Source: Candidatus Cloacimonadaceae bacterium (lineage in GTDB: Bacteria > Cloacimonadota > Cloacimonadia > Cloacimonadales > Cloacimonadaceae). From it: 48,386 nt of DNA. A program made the position numbers and the translations under genes. The notes beneath the pieces were generated by a model, which saw only the letters and a program-made list of their open reading frames with translations, had not been told where the DNA came from and did no database searches. The stretch covers positions 1 through 48,386 of the forward strand of contig JAUYAR010000150.1 of assembly GCA_030693415.1 (NCBI GenBank), read 5' to 3'. Shown piece after piece: positions 33,584 to 42,941 of the stretch (position 1 is its first letter; every line of letters starts with the position of its first letter).

Positions 33584-35302
33584 ATGAAAACAAACAAAGG
33601 TATTCTAATCGGCTGCATAGCTTTTCCGCTCGTCCTTGTTTTGGCTTTCTTCATCGGTTTCGTCACCAAGATCGGCAGCGGCGGATATGGAACCAAGCTG
33701 GTTTCAGATAGCTGGCTGCTGCTTGATTCGAGGGGCATGATCTCCGATTATAATGAGATCACAAGCACCGGCTTTTTTGGTTCTGGTCAAGCCAGCACGG
33801 AAGATGTCTGCCGCAAGATCAGATCCGCCGCCACGGATAAAAAGATCAAAGGCATCCTGATCAAACCCGCTTTCATCCAGGTGAGCCACGCCAATCTGGG
33901 TGAGATCGGCGAAGCCATCAAAGTTTTCAAAGCCGGCGGCAAACCCGTCATCGCCCACGGTGATATGCTTCTACAAAAGGATTATCTGCTTTGCGCGATG
34001 GCGGACAGCATTTATATGGAAGCATCTGCTTCCGCGGGACTGCTGCTGGAAGGAGTTTCCGCAAACATCCTCTTTTACAAGGAAGCTCTGGACAAACTCG
34101 GCATCAAGATGCACGTCCTCCAATCCGGTGAATACAAAGGAGCGGGAGAACCATATTCACAGACTTCGCTCAGCCCCGGCACCAGAGACAACATCGCCAA
34201 AGCACTCAAAGCACGCTATGATCTGATGATCTCTGATATCTCCAAACTGCGGAGCGCGGACAGCCTTTCCGTGAAGGATATCTTCGAGAACCGCAGAGAT
34301 TTCTTCATTAGTGCGGACACCGCGAAGCATGCCAAACTCATCGACCGCGTGCTCTCATACGACGATCTATTGCGCGAATATGACATCAGAAAAAAACACA
34401 GCATCTCGATCGGCAGCTATTCGGACAAGAGTTCCTCCGCTCACCAAAAGGATCGCATCGCGGTTGTAAATCTGAGCGGAACCATCTCTCCTTCGATGGG
34501 TTACAGCTCCGAATCCGTCATCAGCGCAGATAAAGTGAGCGATATCATTGAGAGTATTTCCGCCGACAAGAGCATCAAAGCGGTGGTGCTGCGCGTCAAC
34601 AGTCCCGGAGGCAGCGCTTTGGAATCCGAATTGATCTACCAAAAACTGAACAAGCTGCGCCAAAAGATGCCGGTGGTTGTATCCATGGGTGGAGTTGCCG
34701 CCAGCGGAGGATACTATATCAGTTGCGCTTCGGATTACATTTTTGCCGATCCCTATGCCATCACTGGTTCGATCGGCGTGATCATGACTTTGCCGGAAAC
34801 CGACGTACTGGGCAGAAAACTCGGTTTGCGCAGCCAGACCATTCACTATGGCAAGTATGCCGGCGCCATCAACCTTTTTGAGAAATACGATCCCGAGATC
34901 ATCGCTTCGCTAAAACGCAATTCCGAAAGTGTTTATAATGAGTTTAAAGCTCGTGTCCGCATCTCCAGAAATATCCCTTCTGAAGATATGACCGCCGTCG
35001 CCGAAGGCAGGATATTCAGTGCCGCGGACGCTAAAAAACTGAAGCTCATCGACGAGATCGGCGGACTGCAAAACGCCATTGGCAAAGCAGCCGCGCTGGC
35101 GAAGCTCGATTCCTATTCCACGAGACAATTTCCAGGAAAGATCACAATTTTCGATGCTTTGCGTGAAAGCAATGCCTTCAACCTAATCCAAAAAATGCTG
35201 AACTGGGATAAACAAAGCCCCGCCCAGCAACTGGAAGCCCACCTTGCGCGTGCTTTCAGTCCCAATCATTGGCTCTATCACTGTCCCTACAATCTGGATT
35301 GA
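33584..35302 (+). CDS. sppA: Signal peptide peptidase A, long (67K) type
   Basis: Membrane-anchored Ser/Lys protease that degrades cleaved signal peptides. An N-terminal anchor (about residues 7-29) is followed by tandem SppA domains. The Lys box GEYKGAGEPYS in the first domain places Lys at about 185. The Ser box GGVAASGGYYISC in the second places Ser at about 374, a spacing close to E. coli K209/S409. VNSPGGSALESE precedes the nucleophile. At 572 residues it is slightly shorter than the E. coli enzyme. ATG 33584 follows AGGAG at a somewhat long distance (about 12 nt). Confidence 0.95.
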   Translation: MKTNKGILIGCIAFPLVLVLAFFIGFVTKIGSGGYGTKLVSDSWLLLDSRGMISDYNEITSTGFFGSGQASTEDVCRKIRSAATDKKIKGILIKPAFIQVSHANLGEIGEAIKVFKAGGKPVIAHGDMLLQKDYLLCAMADSIYMEASASAGLLLEGVSANILFYKEALDKLGIKMHVLQSGEYKGAGEPYSQTSLSPGTRDNIAKALKARYDLMISDISKLRSADSLSVKDIFENRRDFFISADTAKHAKLIDRVLSYDDLLREYDIRKKHSISIGSYSDKSSSAHQKDRIAVVNLSGTISPSMGYSSESVISADKVSDIIESISADKSIKAVVLRVNSPGGSALESELIYQKLNKLRQKMPVVVSMGGVAASGGYYISCASDYIFADPYAITGSIGVIMTLPETDVLGRKLGLRSQTIHYGKYAGAINLFEKYDPEIIASLKRNSESVYNEFKARVRISRNIPSEDMTAVAEGRIFSAADAKKLKLIDEIGGLQNAIGKAAALAKLDSYSTRQFPGKITIFDALRESNAFNLIQKMLNWDKQSPAQQLEAHLARAFSPNHWLYHCPYNLD

Positions 35303-35338
35303 GGAGCGTGAACCGAGCCCAAATATTACAGGAACATT

Positions 35339-36856
35339 ATGAAAAAAGATAGTTTTAACTCCGAGATCATCGTGAACGTCCACCCCTTGGAAAAGCGGGT
35401 AGCCGTGCTCGAGGACAACCGTCTGGTGGAGCTCTTTGTCGAGCGCATGGACAAACAAAACATCGTCGGCAACATCTACAAGGGCACCGTCAAGGATGTC
35501 CTACCCGGAATGGGAGCCGCTTTTATCGAGATCGGGCTCGATCGCACTGCTTTTTTGCATTATTCGGATATCGTGCTGGATTTCTTAGACGTTTTTGAAC
35601 ACGACAAACCGCAGAAAAGGCTTCATCCAAGCGATTCTTCCAAAATCGGCAATCTGCTCAAGCCCGGACAGGAGATCGTGGTGCAGGTGCACAAGGGACC
35701 TATCGGTTCCAAGGGCGCCCGCCTCACAGGTCAGATATCCATTCCCGGCAAATATCTGGTGCTTTTTCCAAACAAGGACAAGATCGCAATCTCCCGCAAG
35801 ATCTATAACCAGGGTGAGCGCAATCGCATCCGCACAATCCTTTCCAGCATCAAGGACCCCACCTACGGACTGATCGTGCGCACTGAAGCTGAAGGTTGCG
35901 ACGAAGAAGAGTTTAAGAACGAATACAATGCGCTGGCAAAAACATGGCGTCTCACTGAGAAACAGATCAAGTTTGCCAAGCCACCGGTCTGCGTCTTTGA
36001 AGAAAACGCCCTGGAAAACTATCTGATCCGCGATCTCTTTGGAGAGCATGTGGATCGTTTGGTGATCGATGACAAGGCTTTCCGCCGCAGAATCATCTCC
36101 TATCTGGAAGATATATCGCCGGAACTGGTCAATCAGGTGGAACTCTATAAAGAGGATTCCCCCATCTTTGATGCCTGGGGCATCGAGAAAAAGATCGAAA
36201 CCGTCTTTCACTCGCGCATCTATCTGCCCAGCGGGGGAAATATCAAGATCGAACAGACCGAAGCTCTTGTGGCGATCGATATCAACACCGGCAGTTTCAC
36301 CGGAAAAACAAACTATGAAGAAACAATCAAACGCACCAACATCGAAGCAGCAGCGGAAAGCGCGCGTCAAATCCGGCTTCGCGATCTCAGCGGCGTGATT
36401 ATCATTGATTTTATCGACATGATCAGCGAAAACAACAAACAGGAAGTGTTGGACACCCTGCGCAAAGGCTTGCGTCGCGACCGCGCCAAAAACAAGGTCT
36501 ATTCCTTCACGGAACTGGGTTTGGTGGAAGTAACCCGCAAACGCATGCGCTCGACCCTGATCGCCAATTTTTCCGATACCTGCCCATATTGCAGCGGTAG
36601 CGGACGCGTGATCTCCAAAGAAGCCATGACCATGCGCATCCATCGGTGGCTCAGCCGGGCGGAATATTTTATCAAGAATCAGATGCTGCGCATCGTTGTC
36701 AATCCTGATTTGCATGCCCATATCCGCAATCACGACGAGCATTTCGTCGCTTTCAAGGATCAGATAGAATTTTTTGCCGATGCGGATTCCCGCGTCGATC
36801 AATTCAAGGTTTTTCGCCTCCCGGGGATGGAGGAAATCACCTCAAAATACAATTGA
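35339..36856 (+). CDS. rng: Ribonuclease G/E family endoribonuclease
   Basis: Cytoplasmic 5'-end-dependent endoribonuclease for rRNA maturation and mRNA decay. The S1 domain (about residues 40-130, NIYKGTVKDVLPGMGAAFIE) is followed by the RNase-H-like and DNase-I-like regions. The catalytic Asp pair lies at about 314 (VAIDINTG) and 357 (IIIDFIDM), separated by 43 residues as in RNase E (303/346). The zinc-link CPYCSGSG follows. At 505 residues with no long disordered tail, this is RNase G rather than E in form. No intrinsic terminator is obvious before the convergent operon. Confidence 0.95.
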   Translation: MKKDSFNSEIIVNVHPLEKRVAVLEDNRLVELFVERMDKQNIVGNIYKGTVKDVLPGMGAAFIEIGLDRTAFLHYSDIVLDFLDVFEHDKPQKRLHPSDSSKIGNLLKPGQEIVVQVHKGPIGSKGARLTGQISIPGKYLVLFPNKDKIAISRKIYNQGERNRIRTILSSIKDPTYGLIVRTEAEGCDEEEFKNEYNALAKTWRLTEKQIKFAKPPVCVFEENALENYLIRDLFGEHVDRLVIDDKAFRRRIISYLEDISPELVNQVELYKEDSPIFDAWGIEKKIETVFHSRIYLPSGGNIKIEQTEALVAIDINTGSFTGKTNYEETIKRTNIEAAAESARQIRLRDLSGVIIIDFIDMISENNKQEVLDTLRKGLRRDRAKNKVYSFTELGLVEVTRKRMRSTLIANFSDTCPYCSGSGRVISKEAMTMRIHRWLSRAEYFIKNQMLRIVVNPDLHAHIRNHDEHFVAFKDQIEFFADADSRVDQFKVFRLPGMEEITSKYN

Positions 36857-37025
36857 CGGACATAGCTCCTCCTTTGCTCTTTCACTGATCTCCTGAGCGA
36901 TTTCTGCTGGTTGGCGAAAGTAGCGCGCAGTGAGAAGAGTGGGTGTGTATTGAGATGCGGAGTTGCGATATCCACATTAATAGGTCATGATCGTGATATC
37001 ACTGTCTCGCGTGATGGATAGCGAG

Positions 37026-37057
37026 GACAGTCGAGGCGACTGTTATTGCGATTTTAT
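37026..37057 (+). repeat. GACAGTCG...GATTTTAT element (family E), copy 2
   Basis: gacagtcgaggcgactgt then tattgcgattttat. It contains an ACAGTC/GACTGT stem. It is the counterpart of 16479-16510 on the opposite strand. Confidence 0.6.
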
Positions 37058-37069
37058 CTCTCCACACCC

Positions 37070-37087
37070 GCAGCATCGGCATGCTGC
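37070..37087. repeat. GCAGCAT palindrome (family B), copy 5
   Basis: gcagcatcggcatgctgc with the gctacat tail, 26 bp before a family D palindrome, as at 16576. Confidence 0.85.
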
Positions 37088-37113
37088 GCTACATGCCTTC
37101 CCGTCCCACAGCG

Positions 37114-37191
37114 TCAATCAAGCGGTAGTCAAGCGTTAATCAAGCGTAATAAAACTAACGCTTGATTAACGCTTGATTAAGGCTTGATTAA
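37114..37191. repeat. TTAATCAAGCG palindrome (family D), copy 2
   Basis: The loop and the right arm (37158-37191) are identical to the first copy. The left arm (37114-37147) has a few substitutions (for example tcaatc and ggtagtc), so the two arms no longer pair perfectly. Lying between convergent genes, it could act as a two-way transcription barrier. Confidence 0.88.
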
Positions 37192-37446
37192 CGCTTTGGA
37201 AAGAGGAAGGAGGGGGAAGAGATTGAAAATAAAGCATTTATGTAATGGTTTATGTAATGGTTGTGAAATGGTATAAAATGGCATTTATGAAATGAGATAA
37301 GAAATAAGAAGATTTGGGAAGTAATTGGCAACTTATTGGCGTTTGTGGGAGTAATTGCTCTCAGATTTGCCGAAAAACAAGCCAAGGATAGATATGCTAT
37401 AACTCGTTGATAATAAATGGCTTCAGATAATTCGGCTAACCGACGC

Positions 37447-38850
37447 TCACCGCTTTTCCAGTGCTTTGTAGAGAGATTTGCGCAGGACATAGGTCTTAAA
37501 TAAAGCCTTGAACGCACCGGTGATCATTTGGGGACGGATAGCCTTGCGGCGCAGACTGTTGATGAAGAGTGGGATCAGTTTCCAGCCTTTCCTCAGGTAA
37601 ATCTGGAGGTAGGCTTTGGGGAGGTAGCTTTCCATCTGTTTTGGGCTCATTCCGAGTGGCTGATATACGCAGTGCGTGATGTCAAAATCCTCCCAGTTAT
37701 AGTGAAGGATGCGGTTTTCCGCCTGCAATTTTGCAAAAACCTCGGTGCCAGGGAATGGAGTGAGTATGGAAATTAGGACATAACCAAAGGGGAGGGAACT
37801 GAAGAATTTGATATTTTGTTCGATGTATTTGGGCTGATCAAATTCGTCTCCGCTGCCCAGAATCATATACCAGTTGTGGGTGATGGAGAGGCGGTTGAGA
37901 GTGTTGATCGCCTGTTTGATCTGGGGGATATCGATCTTTTTGTGCATGCGTTTGAGCACTTCCGGGATGCCGCTTTCGATGCCGATCGAGACCAGCGTGC
38001 AGCCGCACTTTGCCATCCGCGCGAATAATTTGGGATCTTTAACGATGCTGTCCACACGGGTCATGCAGTTCCAGCGGAACTTGAGTCCCCGCTTTTCCAC
38101 TTCTGCGCAGAAGTCGTTCACCCAAACTGTATCGACGGTGAGATTATCATCATGAAACCAGAAAGTGTCGAAGCCCCAACGGATGTATTCCTCGACGTCT
38201 GCAATCACGTCCAACACCTTGCGTTGACGGTATTTACCGTTGTAGAATGCGGAAATAGAACAGAATGAGCAGCGGAAAGGACAACCCCGGCTGGAGACGA
38301 TCTTGGGGGTGAAAGTAAATTCCGGAGCGGTCAAATCCATCGTGATGCGGGGCAGATGGTCAAGATTCTCCAATATGGCGATATGACCTTCGTTAAAAAG
38401 CTTTCCGTCCTTTTCAAAGACGATGCCGGGGATCTCGGGATAGGGATTTCCCGCTTCGAGGGATTTGAGCAGCAGGGAAAACACTTCCTCGCCCTCGCCG
38501 CGGCAGACATAGGAAACTCCCGTTTCGGCAAGGACTTCTTTGTACATGAAAGTGGCATGGTGTCCGCCGAGGATGGTGGGAATGGATGGATAATCCTGTT
38601 TCAGCTTGATCAATAGCTCTCTGGCGACGGGATAGGTGGATGTGACGCAGGATACGCCGATAAGATCAGGTTGGTAGCGACGGATGTATCGATCCACGCT
38701 ATCGGCATCGGCGATCACGACAGTGCTTTTGTGTCCGGCATCGCGAGCGGCGGCTGCCACAAAGAGCAAGCCCTGCAGGATCTGATGACCCTTGCGCATG
38801 GTTTCAAGTCCGCCGGTGCGCCCCCGTGGGGATACAAAGAGTAGATTCAT
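37447..38850 (-). CDS. B12-binding-type radical SAM protein
   Basis: 467 residues. The N-terminal Rossmann-like cobalamin-binding-type domain (about 1-140: LIGVSCVTSTYPVAREL, PTILGGHHATF) lacks the DxHxxG lower-ligand motif. The radical SAM domain has SRGCPFRCSFC with Cys at about 190, 194 and 197, and WFHDDNLTVD follows. The closest recalled relatives are BchE-like or methylthiotransferase-like proteins of unknown substrate. I chose ATG 38850, 6 nt after AAGGAG; the longer frame upstream runs through rex and reads as low-complexity His-rich shadow. It is last in the seven-gene operon, 2 nt after rex. Confidence 0.88.
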   Translation of the reverse strand: MNLLFVSPRGRTGGLETMRKGHQILQGLLFVAAAARDAGHKSTVVIADADSVDRYIRRYQPDLIGVSCVTSTYPVARELLIKLKQDYPSIPTILGGHHATFMYKEVLAETGVSYVCRGEGEEVFSLLLKSLEAGNPYPEIPGIVFEKDGKLFNEGHIAILENLDHLPRITMDLTAPEFTFTPKIVSSRGCPFRCSFCSISAFYNGKYRQRKVLDVIADVEEYIRWGFDTFWFHDDNLTVDTVWVNDFCAEVEKRGLKFRWNCMTRVDSIVKDPKLFARMAKCGCTLVSIGIESGIPEVLKRMHKKIDIPQIKQAINTLNRLSITHNWYMILGSGDEFDQPKYIEQNIKFFSSLPFGYVLISILTPFPGTEVFAKLQAENRILHYNWEDFDITHCVYQPLGMSPKQMESYLPKAYLQIYLRKGWKLIPLFINSLRRKAIRPQMITGAFKALFKTYVLRKSLYKALEKR

Positions 38851-38852
38851 AC

Positions 38853-39476
38853 TCACTCCTTTTCTGCCAAACGGCGTGAAAGCACTGCCAGCGAAGCGAA
38901 CATATCGACGTATTCCACGATGATGTCCGGTGGCACGATGATCTTGTGCGGAGTGAAATTCCAGATAGCCTTGATCCCGCTGTGCACCATGATGTCCGCG
39001 ATCAATTGTGCAGCTTCGGGAGGCACGGTGATGATGCCGATGCGGATGTTTTGTTTCAATGCCATGGTGCTGAAATCCCAAGCTGAATAAACCGGGATGC
39101 CGTGCACCATTCCACCGATTTTGGCAGGATTGTTGTCAAAGGCGGCAACGATGGAGAGCCCTTTTTGAGAAAACTCCTGATAGCCCAAAAGCGCGGAACC
39201 GAGGTGTCCCACTCCCACCAAAAAGCTGGTGGAAGTATCATTCCAATTGAGCAGTGCTTCGATTGCCGAATAAAGTTCCTTGATCCGATAGCCCTTTTGG
39301 GGGATATTTTCAACCCCGGTAAAAGTGAGATCCTTGCGCACCATGGTCTGATGCACGTCTGCAAAGACGGAAATCTTGGTGGCGGAAACTTCTTTGAGAC
39401 CCGCCCGGCGCAGTTGTTTCAACACTTCCAGATACTGGGGAAGGCGTTTGAGGGTGCTGGTGGGTATCTTGACCAT
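38853..39476 (-). CDS. rex: Redox-sensing transcriptional repressor Rex
   Basis: 207 residues. The N-terminal winged-helix part (about 1-80: RLPQYLEVLKQLRRAGLKEVSATKI is split over the DNA-binding helices, with HQTMVRKDL) is followed by the Rossmann NADH-binding fold with GVGHLGSALL at about 88-97 and the FDNNPAKIG acidic loop. The C-terminal helix (VEYVDMFASLAVLSRRL) is for domain swapping. Rex senses NADH/NAD+ and represses fermentation or respiration genes. AAGGAG overlaps the stop of the upstream gene. No clear TTGTGAA-type operator is visible ahead of the operon. Confidence 0.93.
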   Translation of the reverse strand: MVKIPTSTLKRLPQYLEVLKQLRRAGLKEVSATKISVFADVHQTMVRKDLTFTGVENIPQKGYRIKELYSAIEALLNWNDTSTSFLVGVGHLGSALLGYQEFSQKGLSIVAAFDNNPAKIGGMVHGIPVYSAWDFSTMALKQNIRIGIITVPPEAAQLIADIMVHSGIKAIWNFTPHKIIVPPDIIVEYVDMFASLAVLSRRLAEKE

Positions 39477-39485
39477 GCAAGCTCC

Positions 39486-42215
39486 TTATTCGAAAGGCAG
39501 AAAGTTGATCAGCAAGTTGAAATGCATGCTGGAGAGGATTGCTCCGACCACGACGCTGATCACAATCACGAGTTTGAAATAATCCTGACCCTTGAGCATG
39601 CTGATCAGTTCCATGTTTCGGGACAGATATGCAGACGCGGCGTAGAATTCTTCGCCGATCAGAGTATAATCGCAGGTGGTGATAAAGAATGGCACCTGGG
39701 TGATGGCGTCGGTGCCGGCAATCTGGATCGAGCCGGCCTGGTTGCCGGTTTCGGTCATTAGCAACGCCTCGGCATTGAAATATCCCATATAGAATATCGT
39801 GGCGACGCGTTCCCGCACTGTGATGCCATTGACGGCAGCGCTGAAAGCGAACTGGGCATCGGAGACGTAAAATATGTCGTTTTGATTGTAGGCATCCTGT
39901 CTGCCGGCTTCGCTATAGGCGGTTCTCACCATTTCCTGAGCGAGGGGAACTACGAAATAATCCAAATGCGGGGAGATCAGACGAATATCATATTCAGCGG
40001 TTTTCCGTGCGATCTGATTGAGGATCATCATCGCAGCGATCGTGCAAGGCTCGCCAAGCGACCCCCATCCGGGAACGAACATCACCGGTCTGCCCATTTC
40101 CGTGGCGCGTCCCACGGCGTTGTCCAACTCTTCAAGACCAGCGATGGGGCGGATGAAAAGCTCCTTCCTGCGGCTGTTGTAGATGGAGAATAGCAGTAAA
40201 AAACAGAAGAGCAGGCTTCCCAGCAAGGTGGCATATTTGGTGTTGTCAAACCATTCGGAAACGGGATAGTTCCAGATGCTGCCGTCGGGATGAGTAAACG
40301 TATTCGATTGGGAATGCATTCCCTTGCCATCGGTGACGAGCAGTTGATAGGCAAAGCTGCGAGCGTTGAGCTGGCTTTCGCGCCATAGGGTTTTGAGCCA
40401 TGCCCGCTCGCTTTTTTTGGCGCTTGCTTCTTTATAGGCGGGGTGTTTGGTGATAAAGTCCGCAAATTCGCTGTCCTTGAGGTTTTTCTCAAACTCATCG
40501 CGGAAGAGCGAGGCACGGAAGACGGCTTCTTTTTCATTGTCCACCGCCACTATGAAACTTGGATCGATGGTGATGCGCTTGGTGGCGTCGTCGAAACCCT
40601 TGAGCACTTTATATAGCGTACTCTCATAGCTGATCGCGTGGTCATAGGAACGGATCATGGCGTTGCTGCGCAAGCCGGGGGCAAAATCGGCACTCAATTT
40701 TGACCTTGTGAATACGTCGTAATATAATCCGGTGAGGGGCATTGAGTTCAAGCGGATGTTTTTGGCATTGAAACGCCGGGTGATGTTGTCGTAAAAAACG
40801 TTCTGCTTCAACACATCGTTGCTCCAAGCGCGCGTTCCCCTGATCTTGACAACGCTTTCCACCTTGAATTCCGCTACGTTCTTCAAAGCTATAGGGATGT
40901 TTATCCGAAAGGTTTTATCTACAAAGTGTTCGATCACTTCCAGGTGTTTGACGCCGCTTTTATCGTAAAACGTAAATTTGATCTGGTCGATTTTATAGCT
41001 TTCGTTCTCCGCCAGTTCATAATTCACGCGCAGACGGGTCTTCTGGGAATTGGCATAAGCCGCTTGACTGATATAGGCGATGGGATGACCGATTGAGACC
41101 AACAGGTTGTCCCCTTTGTCGTTCATCTTGTCCTTGATCTTAAATTCGGGAACCTTGGGCAGCATATCGCTGGTTCGGATGCGAAGGGAATTGCCGAGGC
41201 TGGCGGTTTCAAATCCAGAATAATCTACATAGCTGAAGACGGGGAGATAATCCCCAACATTTTGCAAAGTGCCGATGCCCGCTTCCCTGGCGTTCACTTT
41301 GTGATATGAAAACGGAGTGTTGCTATGATTTGGCAGGTCGAAGAGATGGATCGATCCATTCTGCCAGGCGGCGTTGAATACGCTGTCCGGCGCGTGGAGG
41401 TTTTTGAGCTGCTCATTGTGGTATAGCGGGATCATGCTCTTCGGCATCAGCCATGCGCTGTATTGAGCAATGTCCTGGCTACCGGAGGGTGGGCTGAATT
41501 CAAAGCCAAACTCTTGTGTGTCTTCCAAATAGGTGGTGTGCAGCACGGCTGTTGAATCTGGACGGTTGTCATACGGCGCCACGGATTTGATCTCGGAGCC
41601 TGAGAAATGCCTGCCCCGCTCGTTTACTGCTACGATGCTGTAATAATACTCTTTGCCGGGGATGGGATTGGCAAAGATATAGTCAAACTGGTTCAGTTTA
41701 TAGCCGGCAAGCACGTCCTCGCCTTGTAGCACTTTCTTGCCGCGGTAATAGAAATTGTTTTTGCTGATGGCGCCCAGAACCGTGTAGTGGGGCAAGAGGT
41801 TTTTCAGCACAATCGGATCGAGCGGCACAGCAAGGTAGAGCGGGCTGTCGGGAGCTTGGTGCTTTTCCTTTTTGAGTTTGCCGGGAGCTTTTTCAAATTC
41901 GATCAGAGGTTGATAATCCCGGTCAAAGAAATAGAGCTCGTTGCCGATAACGCCCAGTTTAGGATCGACCTCGATCTTGCTGAGGAGAAAAAGGCTGTCC
42001 GGATTGTGTCCCCGGTAGATATTATATTGGATGACCCGCTTGGATTTGTCCAACGGTTTCCATTTGAGCATGACGCCGGTGCCGTCATCAAAAGGCATAT
42101 CCAGCACACTGAAGTTTTGCACGGTGGCATCTGTGTCATCTTGCTTTTTGGCACAGGAGCCGATCAGCATCAACGCCACCAACAGAATTCCCAATATCGG
42201 CATATTCTTATTCAT
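39486..42215 (-). CDS. FN3/DUF6754-like membrane lipoprotein, paralogue 2
   Basis: 909 residues. The lipobox is LMLIGSC with Cys at 21. The long N-terminal part has fibronectin-like segments (DDGTGVMLKWKPLDKSKRV, with IYRGHNPDSLFLL). A membrane segment at about 655-675 (LLGSLLFCFLLLF) is followed by the basic NSRRKELFIR, which points inward, then an alpha/beta domain at about 690-885 (NAVGRATEMGRPVMFVPGWG ... GSIQIAGTDAITQVPFF) that I recall as DUF6754. A final membrane segment is VVISVVVGAILSSM. The predicted layout is FN3 part outside, DUF6754-like domain in the cytoplasm. It is clearly paralogous to 44786-47704, with the C-terminal domain best conserved. Its function is unknown. Confidence 0.75.
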   Translation of the reverse strand: MNKNMPILGILLVALMLIGSCAKKQDDTDATVQNFSVLDMPFDDGTGVMLKWKPLDKSKRVIQYNIYRGHNPDSLFLLSKIEVDPKLGVIGNELYFFDRDYQPLIEFEKAPGKLKKEKHQAPDSPLYLAVPLDPIVLKNLLPHYTVLGAISKNNFYYRGKKVLQGEDVLAGYKLNQFDYIFANPIPGKEYYYSIVAVNERGRHFSGSEIKSVAPYDNRPDSTAVLHTTYLEDTQEFGFEFSPPSGSQDIAQYSAWLMPKSMIPLYHNEQLKNLHAPDSVFNAAWQNGSIHLFDLPNHSNTPFSYHKVNAREAGIGTLQNVGDYLPVFSYVDYSGFETASLGNSLRIRTSDMLPKVPEFKIKDKMNDKGDNLLVSIGHPIAYISQAAYANSQKTRLRVNYELAENESYKIDQIKFTFYDKSGVKHLEVIEHFVDKTFRINIPIALKNVAEFKVESVVKIRGTRAWSNDVLKQNVFYDNITRRFNAKNIRLNSMPLTGLYYDVFTRSKLSADFAPGLRSNAMIRSYDHAISYESTLYKVLKGFDDATKRITIDPSFIVAVDNEKEAVFRASLFRDEFEKNLKDSEFADFITKHPAYKEASAKKSERAWLKTLWRESQLNARSFAYQLLVTDGKGMHSQSNTFTHPDGSIWNYPVSEWFDNTKYATLLGSLLFCFLLLFSIYNSRRKELFIRPIAGLEELDNAVGRATEMGRPVMFVPGWGSLGEPCTIAAMMILNQIARKTAEYDIRLISPHLDYFVVPLAQEMVRTAYSEAGRQDAYNQNDIFYVSDAQFAFSAAVNGITVRERVATIFYMGYFNAEALLMTETGNQAGSIQIAGTDAITQVPFFITTCDYTLIGEEFYAASAYLSRNMELISMLKGQDYFKLVIVISVVVGAILSSMHFNLLINFLPFE

Positions 42216-42267
42216 AAGTTGTTTCCTTCATGTCATCATGGCAAGCGCCATCTGCAAACAGAGTAAT

Positions 42268-42309
42268 GGTAAGCACGGGGATGCGAGGGTTGGCATCCCC
42301 GAGCTTACC
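42268..42309 (-). promoter_or_regulatory. Strong stem-loop inside the membrane-protein operon
   Basis: ggtaagcacggggatgc (42268-42284) pairs with gcatccccgagcttacc (42293-42309), one mismatch in 17, around an 8-nt loop. It lies in the only large gap of the operon (111 bp). No U-tract follows on the minus strand, so a processing or partial-termination site is likelier than a full terminator. Confidence 0.65.
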
Positions 42310-42326
42310 AAGGATTTGTCCGGCTG

Positions 42327-42929
42327 CTATTTCAGCAATCCCATGACGTCATTTACCAGGAACTGGATTCTGCCGATCAATAGCGAGATACGCGCCATCA
42401 CGGTCAAACCGAAGGAAGCGCCAAATCCCACCATCATATACCACTTTCCCACGTTCACAAACTTGCCATATAAGCCGGCGTGCGCCTTTGAAAAGAAGAA
42501 ATAGAGCAGCACGGCGATAGTTCCAAAGAAGATCAGAAACAAGTTGACGCTCTCGAGCGGAACCATTGCCTGACGCATCTGCACTAGGATGCTGGTGTGC
42601 ATGGCAAGCGGAACGCTGGCGCCCACGCCCATCATCGAAAAGGCGATGGGATAGCGAGATAGCCAGCTCAGTTTGCGGGAGAAGCGGAGGAGGTAGAACA
42701 TACCGATAATGCTGGGGATGATCAGAATCCACTGTTGTTTGAGGAATAGCGGTTGATAGAAATAGGGCACGAACACGCGCTCATAAGTCAGCACCAAACC
42801 ATAACCCAGCGAGATGCCTACCAACAGTTGCTCGGACATCTGATACAGGGGATTGTCCTTGTAAAGAAAGGAGAATATGCACAAGGTAAAGAATGCTCCG
42901 ACCAGGTTGCTCATTAATTCGAATGACAT
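42327..42929 (-). CDS. Polytopic membrane protein of the DUF6754-like operon, 200 residues
   Basis: It has about six hydrophobic segments. It starts MSFELMSNLVGAFFTLCIFSFL and includes YQMSEQLLVGISLGYGLVLTYE and a C-terminal GFGASFGLTVMARISLLIGRIQFL. That ending resembles the last segment of the 209-residue neighbour (GVGLGSVATTLKIMLGIERSYL), so the two may be distant paralogues. AGGGAGGA precedes the start. No family was recognised. The conserved Gly-rich segment followed by a basic helix suggests a shared way of packing in a complex. Confidence 0.7.
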   Translation of the reverse strand: MSFELMSNLVGAFFTLCIFSFLYKDNPLYQMSEQLLVGISLGYGLVLTYERVFVPYFYQPLFLKQQWILIIPSIIGMFYLLRFSRKLSWLSRYPIAFSMMGVGASVPLAMHTSILVQMRQAMVPLESVNLFLIFFGTIAVLLYFFFSKAHAGLYGKFVNVGKWYMMVGFGASFGLTVMARISLLIGRIQFLVNDVMGLLK

Positions 42930-42941
42930 GTTTTCCTCCCT

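Larger units (their letters stand above)
36857..37446. other. Convergent intergenic region with repeats
   Basis: 590 bp between two converging transcription units. It holds a family E element, a family B palindrome and a degenerate family D palindrome. About 37200-37440 is AT-rich with short repeats of aatggtt and aatgg; no gene is credible there. Confidence 0.75.

Noticed and set aside
35585-36802. 405-codon open frame antisense to rng
   Set aside because: It lies wholly inside rng, whose protein is complete with catalytic residues. The antisense protein has no recognisable domain and reflects codon bias.
38851-39081. N-terminal extension of the radical SAM protein
   Set aside because: These 77 residues lie inside rex in another frame and are His/Arg-rich. 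A good Shine-Dalgarno sits before ATG 38850.
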